From NCBI GenBank assembly GCA_010093605.1, contig MU004185.1:2298539-2362538 (forward strand): 64,000 bases of DNA, read 5' to 3'. The notes under the pieces are model-generated. The model did not search any database. It was not told the DNA's origin and saw nothing but the letters and a program-made list of their open reading frames with translations. Numbering within the stretch: position 1 is the stretch's first letter; every line of letters begins with the position of its first letter. Shown here one piece after another: positions 11,249 through 21,129 of the stretch. Source of the stretch: Lophium mytilinum. Taxonomy: Eukaryota; Ascomycota; Dothideomycetes; Mytilinidiales; Mytilinidiaceae. The position numbers and the translations under genes are program-made.

Positions 11249-13081
11249 ATGGCGAACAAACTAATCCCACATGCGCCCCTCGCTGGGCGCGCTTCGCAGT
11301 CTGACCGAACACTATACGACGTCTATCTCGACCGCCAAATCGATCCCCTTAACCACCTCCTCCCCGACCTCCAAAATCATGGCTGCATGGACGTGCCAGA
11401 CCTCCCCGAAGACGACCTCGACACTAAAGAAGCAGATCTCCACCCTATCCTCCAATTCTCGAACTTCGACGGTATCACGAAACGGGAATATAGGCAACTA
11501 GCTTCGGCCCTGCAGTTGGCGAATAAGTTTCTCACGGAAGATGCGATGCTCGGGTGGTGGGCGCGTACGAAATTCGGTGTTGCAACAGTTCATAAGAAGT
11601 CTGGGAAAACGTACCTCAGAAAGGGGCCAGAGGAAGCCGATCGCGACTCAGTGTTGCGGGACGTCAAGAAGACGCTCAGGGAGCTCGCGGAGGGTGCTGA
11701 CTTCGTTTTCCAGGAGCCGGAGACTTGGTGGCGGGAGAGGGGTGAGGATAACACAGACGGGGAATGTGTGCCTATTCCTATGCGCCCGGATATCCCCGAA
11801 AATATTACGGATGGTGCGCCTAATTCTATTACAACTGGCGCAAATAATGCCCAACATGAATCAATGGGTCTTACAGTCCAATTAAATAAATTCGAGAAGG
11901 AGTTGACCAGCTTCCAGGAGAATTTGAGACAGCATAGGGACGAGTTGGACCGACAGAAGTACGAGTGGGACGACCTGATGGAGCGTTTGGGTAGGGTGAA
12001 GGCCAGGCTAGACAACCTCGGGGACCCTAAGGCAGAGCCCATCACTGAACATAACCCCGGGTCCAAGAGTAACAACACCAACGACGACGACTGGATCGAC
12101 TACTCCTCCACAACTCTCAAATCCAACCACCCCTCCGAGCCCTCCCCTCCCACCACCACTACCACCTCCCCATACGGCCCCAACACCAAATGGCGCTACG
12201 AGATCCAAATCAATCCCCTCTACCGCGCCTACCTCACGAAACTCGCCACCGGCTACGACCCCTCCCCCTCCGCCCTCCAACGCCTCGACTTCTTCCTCGC
12301 CACCCTCCTAACCCACGAACTCGCCCACGCATTCTGGAAACACTGTCGCGGCAACATCACCGAGCCATACCACTCTCTCCACGAACTCGTCTCCGACATC
12401 CACCCCTCAAAGAAGAACACGAGCATAGGACCGGAGCTCGGCTGGTCGTGGGCGAAGTGGGCGGTAGGGACGCAGGTGGCTCTCCTCCACCACCCTGGGG
12501 ATATGTACATACTCGGGAAGTCGATAACGAGCTTCCTGCGTCAAGATCTGCCGACGGGGTATGAGATGGGGATGGTGCATAACCCCGGGTGGGGGAAGGG
12601 GCATGGCGCGAATTGTGATGTGTGTGTGGAGAATTTAGGGAGGTTGCCGCTGCTGACGACGCATAGCTCGGATGGGGGGTTTTCGAGGCGGATTGCGTGT
12701 CCAACGAGAGTGAGGTCCGCGGGGAGGGACGAGCGGTGGGCTGCGAGCCGTGGCTTACCTGGAATGTTGCAACGTCGGAAGTGCAAGCGGGGATCCTATG
12801 CTAAACGCGTGTTTCAGGATCGTAGAGCGAGGGTTATGCCGTGTGAGCGTGATCTTGGACATGAAGATATTTGGGTGTTTGTCACGAGTGAGTGGGTGGG
12901 TAGTTGGTTTTTGGAAGAGACGTGGGAAAGGATACGAGAGGAGGGGAGGAAGAAGTGGCATATGAGACTTCAGGGGCGTGGTATGAGGGTGGGTGTAGCG
13001 TATAGGGAGGTGCTGGGGCTGCCGGGTTGGGAAGTCAGGCCGTGGAAGGGGACAGAAGGGGGGGAAAATGCGAAGGGGTAG
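11249..13081 (+). CDS. Hypothetical protein with HELAH zinc-metallopeptidase-like motif
   Basis: A single-exon ORF of 610 aa from ATG 11249. Residues ~208-260 (LNKFEKELTSFQENLRQH onward) look like a coiled coil. Residues 350-364 contain TLLTHELAHAFWKH, an HExxH zinc-binding helix with His356, Glu357 and His360. Thirty-six residues on, ELGWSW (Glu396) could supply a third ligand, as in glutamate zincins; that is inference. The stop at 13079-13081 follows a run of seven G at about 13057-13063. One extra G there would continue the frame with coding-like VEEVVGKKEWEDVLDPTKRL to a stop at 13183-13185, so the annotated C-terminus may be shifted. No signal peptide is visible. I do not recognise the family by name. 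Confidence 0.7.
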   Translation: MANKLIPHAPLAGRASQSDRTLYDVYLDRQIDPLNHLLPDLQNHGCMDVPDLPEDDLDTKEADLHPILQFSNFDGITKREYRQLASALQLANKFLTEDAMLGWWARTKFGVATVHKKSGKTYLRKGPEEADRDSVLRDVKKTLRELAEGADFVFQEPETWWRERGEDNTDGECVPIPMRPDIPENITDGAPNSITTGANNAQHESMGLTVQLNKFEKELTSFQENLRQHRDELDRQKYEWDDLMERLGRVKARLDNLGDPKAEPITEHNPGSKSNNTNDDDWIDYSSTTLKSNHPSEPSPPTTTTTSPYGPNTKWRYEIQINPLYRAYLTKLATGYDPSPSALQRLDFFLATLLTHELAHAFWKHCRGNITEPYHSLHELVSDIHPSKKNTSIGPELGWSWAKWAVGTQVALLHHPGDMYILGKSITSFLRQDLPTGYEMGMVHNPGWGKGHGANCDVCVENLGRLPLLTTHSSDGGFSRRIACPTRVRSAGRDERWAASRGLPGMLQRRKCKRGSYAKRVFQDRRARVMPCERDLGHEDIWVFVTSEWVGSWFLEETWERIREEGRKKWHMRLQGRGMRVGVAYREVLGLPGWEVRPWKGTEGGENAKG

Positions 13082-13185
13082 AGGAGGTCGTGGGGAAGAA
13101 GGAATGGGAGGATGTGCTGGACCCGACGAAGCGACTAGGGACGTCTGAGGAGCAGGAAAAGCGGTTGCAGAGGGTACGGGTATGA

Positions 13186-13680
13186 GGTCTTGCTTTGAGC
13201 CATGTAGAAATACATGCTGTTAACTGCAGCGGGTGCTGCCGCTTGAGATGTTTCGACGTGCCTCCGCTAATCTGGAGAAACTTGTATGTAGAATCATTCT
13301 CTCATTACATGTCACACTTTAAGACATCTTCAAAACTCTGTACGATACATACCGTATTTTATCGTTTCGATGTGCTTGTAAAGTCGTCGAATCACTCCGA
13401 AGAATGGTGATGAAATCACGGAAGCCCTAATACATCTTCAATGCCACATGCGGCAGTATGGAAGTCTTCTAGGACTCATTATGAAGTAGGATCAATCAAG
13501 TTCGAGCATCGGACCCTCATAACCTTGGTAGAGCTGTGCTATCACGTGACCGAAATCAACGGCCCGAGTATCCTCCGTCGGTACCATCTCGCGAGGGGAA
13601 CAGGACTTCCTTCTTCCAACCTCTCTTCTCATCAAAGACTATTCTCTATACTTGCATCATAGCCTACCTGGGACGAAGAT
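13186..13680. other. Intergenic, no gene seen
   Basis: Upstream region of the third BTB-like gene. Nothing else supported. Confidence 0.5.
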
Positions 13681-16600
13681 ATGGAAGTCGAGGGAGAGCA
13701 TAGGCGGCTGTCCGGCCGCAGGAAACGTAAAAGATCGCCCAGCAGGTCTTCCTCATCATCAACAGCCAGCTATGAGGTAGTCGAGCCGAGACGGAACATT
13801 GAAAAGGGATCCCAAGAGGTCACGATCGACCCAGCTGGTGATCTCTGCGTTACAGTTGACGATGAGATGGGTAATAGTGTCGCTGTGCTTGTTTCATCAA
13901 GCTGTCTTCGCCGGGTACGCTTACCTTTCTCGCTACAAAAACAATAACCAAGCGGTCGTACATTTCGCGTTGTCAGTATCTTCTCCGCGCATTTCTCTAC
14001 TACCGTCTGAAGTCTGGAATCACAGAAATCCAAGTCTGACCGTTCTGTCAGCTCCGAAAACGCGCGAAAATGCTTCAGACGGTCGTTCACAAGTCTAAAT
14101 ACACAAATGCTAACGCACACCTAGGTGAGCTCAAAATGGAGATCATCGATCGACCCTCTTCAAACAGATCTCCATATGGAGGTGCAAGACTGCAATGATG
14201 TCATCACTCTCTTCCGCATTGCGCATTCCGATGGGATATTCCGGAGCGAATAGACTTCTCTACGCTATTGCGGTTAATCAGCCTGTGTGTCGATTACGAC
14301 ACTGTCGAGCTGATTAGGCCATTTTTATGCAGATGGGTCTGGCCGTGGCACACAAAAGCCCTGGAACTTGGATACGAGGAACTCCTTCTCGTTGCGTGGG
14401 TGTTCGGCTATCGTGATATGCTCGAGGCTGCCATTCGATATCTGGCCGTGACTAGGTCGGATGCAGGAATCAAAAGCCTATTTTCGAGGTCGATCATCAA
14501 GCTAGAGGGTGTCCGACACATAACGGGTACGTAAACCACACAAATACATCTGTGTAAACCCATACGATGCCGCTTTTGTTGCTTCAGGACACGTTCGGAG
14601 CTCCCAAAGCATCTGGTTTTGTCCTTTGGGGCAAGCAATAGGCTCGCTAGGCCGCCCCAGACAGCTTCGGCCGTGTTCAGAATCTTTGCTGATCGTAATC
14701 TTTAGACAATATCTGCCGCATCCGTTCTGCGATTATGACAAACATCATCAGTAGCTGTCATAACTTCATACGTTATCGATCTACTGCTGGCATGAGCCGC
14801 TGTAAACACCACGAAAAGCAAACAGCGTGCGACGCGATGGCCGCTGGATGCTTAATGCAAGGGTTGAACGCCTTTGAATTCAGACTATGGCCGTTACGCC
14901 CAGATCCTGAGACCCTTCAAATCAGCGTCCACGATCTTATACTCAAGCTCGGCGAGGTGACCTTGCTTACTCATCCTAATCACCAAAAGTGTGCCGTCAA
15001 CGCCGAGTTCCACGAGACCCTAGCTCTATGTCTGAATATCGACAGACACCTTGATGACGAGGATCAAGAATGGCTGGTGTCCGCAATTGAAGTGTTGCCA
15101 AAGCACCACAAGGAGCATTTCGCGTCCTTTGATGCTAAGGTGGCCCTCGAAGATCCGGTAATCTGGCGAAGCAGTGCCGTGGGACGTATGGGCTTTCTGG
15201 AGAAGGACGGGATAGGACTGTTCGTGCAAAGAGATTTGGACGGAGATTTCGGAACTGTTTTTCACTATGATGAGTATTTCCCGGATGACAGCGAAGACGA
15301 CATCTGGAGTGACCAGGATCCGGATGAGGTACTGCTTTCGGAGCCAACGGAGGAATACTCACAATCGAGCCACGAGAGCGACTATACGTCTGACGTGGTG
15401 GGTGACGAAGAAGACGAGTTTGCAGCTCCGCCACCTAGCTACCACACGGAGAAGGACGAGCAGACGAATTGTATCCGCATTGGTCATGCGACCCCTGCAC
15501 TGGATCCGCGCAGGAAGCTCGGACGACCTCCAAAGAAGAAGCATACAGCTGAATTAGGTCGTCCGGCCAAGTCTGTGGGCTTGAGAAGCGTCGACGTAGT
15601 TCCTGATAGTCCCCACAACTATGCTGCGACTACTCTCTCTACTCCTAGCCTACGGAACTCTACCTCCAACCCCATCCAGGAAAGACCCTATGCTTTCGAC
15701 TACGACCGCAACCCCCCACCTTCTGTCATCGATGTCGAGGAAGATCAAATCGCATCTTCCATGTCTCAACCCATCGCTAAATCGTTCGACCTCCCATCAA
15801 ATGATGAACACAAACGCGATATGGCTCAATTCATCAATAGTACAGACCCAACTACTTATAAATACATACGCGGCAACAAGGAATTTGCCTCGCTCAGCGT
15901 ATCTCGCCGCGAAGAGCTAGCCCACGGTAATGCGATCAATGGCCGATACGGAGAGGACCAAGTTATACCTTGTGAACATTGTCAAGATGATGAAGACGTA
16001 AAACTAAGTGGGGTAGGCTGCCGCCGCTATAGACAAGGTCTCTTTACATCTTCTGGACGCGCGTATAGCTCAAAGTGTAATTGGTGTTGGGTCAAATCGA
16101 AGTTTTGCGGTTACGGAAGAGTCAAACGAGTGAGGCTCAGGCTCACTCGGCCACCTGCGAGCTCTAATATCCTATCCATACACAGTCTCATGCTCGACTA
16201 CCGTCGCTTCTTTCAAATGAACGCCCCGGAACAGGATCTTGCACGGGTTTGTGACGACGATGAATTTGATCATCTTTCGGAGGCTCGCCGACAAACACTG
16301 GCTCATGCGCGTTTGATTAATGACCAGTACGGCGAGGACCAGTCTACCCCCTGCGAAGGGTGCCAGGATGATGATAAAATACCCAGAGACGGCGTTGGCT
16401 GCCGTCGGTATCATACAAGATCTATTGGGGATAAGAACATCAATAAGTGCAACTGGTGCCGAATAAATGAGCGGCAGTGCTGCGTCAAAGAGTATGATGA
16501 AGATAAAGCGCAGCCTACGTCCACTTCTCCAGATCTCAAGCGTTTTTTCGCCGAGTTGCTCACCCATGCTAGATTTGAGGCTGAGAGTTTACAGCTCACC

Positions 16601-16993
16601 GATGGCAGCGTCTCTTCGACTGGCGAACAAGACGATGACGACCTCCCCTCGGCTGAGGAACATCGGCTAGAATTTGACCGCCTACTCAAAGTCAATGCCA
16701 GTGAGTCCGACCCTGCACATATGTACAGCGACGAGGAGTTTGCGCGCCTTTATCGTAATCGCCGAAACACGTTAGCTCATGTGCGCCTGATAAACGGTCG
16801 CTATGGCGAGGATAGAGTTGAAGGTTGTTCGACATGTCAAACTGACGAGAGTGTACCAAAGAATGGCGTTGGATGTCGCGTGTACCGTGCAGAATTTGCT
16901 GCGGCTGACAAAATGTATCATCCTTGTAACTGGTGCCGGCTTAAGCAAGGAAGGAAATGCTGGTTCAGGAAACCCGCATTCAGAGAAACATGA
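13681..16993 (+). CDS. BTB/POZ-like family protein, copy 3, fused to AT-hook-like sequence and three Cys-rich modules (one frameshift)
   Basis: Exons 13681-13914, 14125-14526 and 14706-16993; introns 210 and 179 bp. With one missing base restored in number near 14225 the product would be about 974 aa. The basic N-terminus (SGRRKRKRSPSRSS) precedes the family block: DPAGDLCVTV, SSCLRR/VSSKWRSSI, YDTVELIRPFL and VAWVFGYRDMLEA. The second intron matches the single intron of the paralogues. Exon 3 carries CKHHEKQTACDAMAAG and VIWRSSAVGRMGFLEKDG, then an acidic stretch, two AT-hook-like cores (KLGRPPKKK, LGRPAK) and three ~100-aa repeats. Each repeat reads LAHxxxINxxYGEDxxxxCxxC, GVGCRxY, CNWC and a last Cys. 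The shift at ~14225 (IAHS to WDIPERIDFSTLL) breaks the frame, so it is either a young pseudogene or a base-call error. A nuclear DNA-associated role is inference. Confidence 0.65.
15802..16975 (+). repeat. Three ~100-residue Cys-rich modules in tandem within copy 3
   Basis: Modules lie at about 15802-16120, 16189-16500 and 16654-16975. Shared residues: a helix with RRxxLAH, INGRYGED, CxxC, GVGC[RH]xY or GVGCRVY, CNWC and a final Cys about seven residues later. The Cys spacing suggests at least one zinc site per module; this is not demonstrated. Nucleotide identity between modules is low, so the triplication is old. Confidence 0.8.
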
Positions 16994-17640
16994 TGTAGTC
17001 CTCCGAAGCATGGCATGAAATGCCAGCACTTTCTGTAGATCAACATACGCATAGCCTTATTTGCAAGTGCGATTAATGTCCCTTTAAGACACCAAAGCCC
17101 CTCGTCCGAATCAAGCAAAGATCAAGGGCACTACAGCCTGCGCAAATGAGAGAGGGCAAACTGATATACCACCTACATGTTTTTTCTTGAAATGCTGCGT
17201 ACGCTGGGGTCGCTTACTAGAAAAAAGAATCATATATAAACATCCGTGCATTTTCACAGCCACTTAGATTAAGGAACTAGTCGTTGGCATCTAGAAATCA
17301 CGTGACACATGATGAGGGTGTTTTTGAGAGCCGTATACCGCTGTAAATCTTTCCAGGGAAGGATGCCTCCTTGCAAGCACGCTCTCGTAGTTCAATGTAC
17401 TGACACCGATTGATCTTTAAGGAGGTCCCCGGTCTCTAATAACGTCTCACTGTTTACTGCTCATTCCCGCGTGAAAGGAAGCTGTAAAGGAGAAAGAATA
17501 ATATTACCGGTCCAAAATGGACATTCGAATAAGGGCTTGGGTAATAGCATTCGTGCTAAGCAAATACTATATGGCACAGCTCGGCGTTAAACAGATATGG
17601 TATTAATTTTAGTATGGAGCGGTTTCGGATGTTAGGGATA
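16994..17640. other. Intergenic, no gene seen
   Basis: 3' side of copy 3. No recognised element. Confidence 0.5.
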
Positions 17641-18562
17641 GGTAGGGGTTAAGGGGGATCCGAAAGACTGTTGGTCTATGCGTGGGCGCACGAGTAAAGG
17701 GTGGGTTCTGCGCTCTACGTATAGAGAAAGGAATTTCTTGGGGCGAGCTAAAGTATACATAGTAGAGCGCAGAAACCTCATTTTACCTGTTACTCCCGAG
17801 AAAGGTAGCTCTTGGCGCAAATGGAAAAGGGTAGAGCTCACAACCCCGAATTTACCCCGGCAGAACTCGGGTTACGTTGGCAGAACTCGGGTTACGTTCG
17901 GGGTCCTGTGCTCCACACTTTTCCTGTTTAGGGTTGCGCACGGGTGAAAAGTAGGTTCTGCGAAAGGAAACTCTTGGCGCGAGGACAAGTGTGGAGGACA
18001 GACAGCAATTTCTCATCCGAGATAACCCCGCTAGAGCTCCCGCGCTAAGGTCTTTTCCTCCGAGGGTTTCCCCGGCCCCGGGAGGTAAAATATTCGGTTC
18101 TGCAAAAGGAAACTCTTGGCATGGCGAGGACAAGTGTGGAGGACAGACATCAATTTCTCATCCGAGATAACCCCGCTAGAGGTCTCGCGCTAAGGTTTTC
18201 TCCTCCGGGGGTTTCTCCGGCCCCGGGAGGTTGCGCGGGGGTAAATACCGGGTTCTGCAAAAGGCAACTCTTGGCAAGGCGAAAAAAAAGTGTGGAGCAT
18301 AGAGATGAATTTCTCATCCGAGAGAACCCCGTGTAGGGCTTACGCTAAGAGCTTTTTTTCTCCGGAGGTTTTTCCGGCCCCGGGGGATAATGAACAGGTA
18401 AATTCAGGTGAGAATTTGATGTCTGTCCTCCACACTTTTTCTACCCATGCCAAGAGTTCCCTTTGGGGCAACGCATAGGTAAATTTAGGTGAGAAATCGG
18501 TGTCTATCCTCCACCTGCACACTTTTCCATGCGCGCCAAGAGTTTCCTTTAAGGGCAACGCA
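17641..18562. repeat. Cluster of direct and inverted repeats (~145-150 bp units)
   Basis: Three direct units start near 17954, 18098 and 18250. Each has GGTTCTGC, AACTCTTGGC, AGTGTGGAG, TTTCTCATCCGAGA, then CCGGCCCCGGG. Two shorter copies of about 80 bp at ~18398 and ~18478 are inverted: they contain GTCTGTCCTCCACAC or a variant, then GCCAAGAGTT. Further left, CTGCGCTCTAC (17707) pairs with GTAGAGCGCAG (17762), and a 20-bp unit with AGAACTCGGGTTACGTT occurs twice back to back (17860-17899). No ORF with known domain is present. The cluster could fold into hairpins or be the remnant of a foldback-type element. Confidence 0.8.
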
Positions 18563-18881
18563 CAGGGAAAAAAGGATCAGCTTCGCGCCTATGCAGACAT
18601 CCCCGCTCACGATGTTTGTCTTCTCCCGTAATTCTCCATCTTTCAACAAAACATCCCACGCCAGGTCTCCTACACCTGCCAACCACGCCTCTAATATATT
18701 CCAATATCCCCGAATACAGTGCTAACCTCTTCCTCCGCGCGTTCAGGTGGAGATTAACCGCCTCCAAAGCTCTGGCTAGGGATTACGATTCGTCGTCAAA
18801 CTTGCACTTCCCGAATGCCCTAGTCTTTTCTAGGGCAACTTAATTCGTGGTATCCATAGGTTTATAAACCTCTAGTCGCCA

Positions 18882-19285
18882 TGTCGAGGTTCCAGGCGGT
18901 GCAGATTGGACAGCGTCTTGACTAATTGGCTGTTTAGTAGACAGGCTACCCCTTGCGGTGGTATCCGAGTAGTACCAGAGTCCATTAATGATGAATTCGT
19001 GTGCCCACATTTTTAGTCCTGTATTGTAGAGATAATATCCTCGGAGTTTACCGCTTGTTGCCACTACTTAGGGTACCCCTACAGGAGTTAAAAGACGTAA
19101 GGGTAACGTGAAGTTCTAAGCAGTGCAGATTAGATTATGTCTTAACTAATTGGCTGTTTAGCAAGCGGGCTACCCCTAACAGTAGTGTCGAGTGAGCAAA
19201 GTTGGAGCAAAGAAGAAACCATTGCAAGTGCCCGTACTTATGGCCTAGTACTGTAATGTCGAGGTTTAAGCAGTGCAAGTCAAAC
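18882..19285. repeat. Three diverged copies of a short repeat
   Basis: Related stretches start near 18882, 19109 and 19256 (GTCGAGGTTCCAGGCGG, GTGAAGTTCTAAGCAG, GTCGAGGTTTAAGCAG). The first two continue with CTAATTGGCTGTTTAG and GGCTACCCCT. Most differences between the first two are C/T or G/A transitions, in keeping with RIP of a duplicated sequence. Confidence 0.6.
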
Positions 19286-19429
19286 TGCTACGCCCCTCAC
19301 CACCTTCACATCTCCCTAGGAGCGATTTGATAGACCACCCCAGCAAGGAGTCCGTAGTGTTGAGTCTCCAGCAAAGCCGTCTAGAGCTACGCTAGTGCAT
19401 GATTCTATGACAGGCTTGGACTTGGATCC

Positions 19430-21115
19430 TGAGGCAGAGCCCACTTCCCGCAGTGTATGTCTGCCGAGTTCGAAGAAGGTACGTCCTGTCCAGGAACCCA
19501 GACGGCGGCCGCTCATGTGACTGTGTGACAGAATCCATTTGAGTTGGAAATCCACAGTCAGGCGCACTCCATTCTTCTATTGCTTCTTCTTTTTCTTCTG
19601 CTTCATCTTCCTCTTCTTCTTCTGAGTACTGAGCATGAGGCCCGGTCGCAAATTTCCAGAGCGAGGCCAGTCCATGTATATGTTTTGCTGCTCTTTGAAA
19701 GCTCTCAACTGAAAGCGTTCAGAAGCAGGACACGCTCCATGGTTCCGTTGGATATATTTTCTAAACATATACGCCCCTCTCCGAGAAGGCTAGAGCGGGA
19801 CAACTCCATGGGCAGATAGCCGGTAGGAATTTTAGTGGGAGAACCACAGACAAGCTCACTCCATCCCACTGTTCCAAGGAACTGTGAAAGCATCAGTCGA
19901 CGACTCAAGAGCAGGGCTAGTCCATGAAGCGACCCGAAAGTACTTATTGGCAGTGTTTAGTTGATGACCTGAAGGCGGATGGCACTCCCAGCAATTCTGA
20001 CCATGTTTGTATTCAAACAGAGACATGAGGGGCAAGAGCCAGAGCGAAAACGGCCCATTTCTCCATCCTCCAGTCTTCAAGAGAAGATGCAAAGACGAAG
20101 CGCACTCCATGCTACTGTTCACATGCTCTGTTATTTCTAGGAAGTAGTCCATACCCGAGGACCCCAAAGCGAGAACACACCACATAATGATTCCATTTGC
20201 CTGTTCGCACACAAACACAGCGCGCACTCCATTTGCTCGTTGGCATCCGTAGGGTTGAAATCGAGGCCATAGTCAAGGCGGCAGATTCCGGGCTCGACCA
20301 GCCCATGATATCTCTGAAGACCTTGTTTTGACTAAAGCCACACAAACAGAGCGCTCTCCATCCCAGACCAATGCCTTCCCAGCTGAAGCTAAAGCCATAG
20401 CCAAATCGTCTAAAACGACATCATATCACATTCTTCTCTCCGCACCAGTCTGATGAAAGGCACGGACAGCGCGCGCTCCATGGTAGCAACGTGCTTCTAT
20501 AGATTGAAGTTGCGGCCCAAGGCAGAGAGTCCAGAGCGAGACGGCCCATCACTTCGTGCTGTATATATGTCTGTCGAAATGCACAGAGGCAGAATGCGCT
20601 CCATATGCTTCTGAGATCTCTGATGTTGATTCCCCAAGCAATGAGTCCAGAGTGATAACATCCTTCTCATGAGCGTCCATGTGCTACCGCAATATAAGGG
20701 AATAAAGGCAAAGTTCCCTCCATCCGGTCTTGTGCTTAAGAGATTTGATGCTTCTACCCCAGTTGGAGGGTTTAGAGCGAGTCCGGCCGACATAGAAAGA
20801 AATTCCTTCCCGTTTCTTTCATGAGAACCACAGCGGCAAAGCGGACTCATGTCGTCATATCCGACCAGATTTTGATTTTGAGAGGATGCCTCAGCCAGTT
20901 TCCCCAAACACGACTAGCTCATGCCGACTGATGCTTCTTTGTTTTTGTCGATGCGCGAAGAGAAGCGCACATCCTGTTCCGTAAAATGCCTTCATTCAGA
21001 CATTGGACTGGATTGCACGGTCGAAGACCCCCGAGCGAGATCATCCCAAAAGAGGAGGCCATATCAAAGTTTGGGTCAACCACACAAAGGCCGAAACGCA
21101 GTCCATGCCACAGTG
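19430..21115. repeat. Array of ~27 degenerate ~62-bp units (dimeric period ~124 bp)
   Basis: Two alternating anchors recur. Type A resembles CAGCGCGCACTCCAT, with good copies near 19561, 19727, 19850, 20097, 20219, 20347, 20466 and 20590. Type B resembles CCAGAGCGAGACGGCCCAT, near 19660, 19791, 19910, 20042, 20533, 20651 and 20773. Spacing between neighbouring anchors is 54-73 bp, mean about 62, with one wider step at a CT-rich microsatellite (19575-19625). The sequence between anchors is almost unrelated from unit to unit. The period is not a multiple of three and frames are not kept, so it is not a repeat protein. Outer limits are approximate. Confidence 0.75.
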
Positions 21116-21129
21116 ACGACTTGGGTGTT

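Noticed and set aside
19856-20907. Minus-strand open frames of 123, 77 and 136 residues in the 62-bp array
   Set aside because: The array period is not a multiple of three and the anchors fall in different frames, so these are by-products of the repeat.
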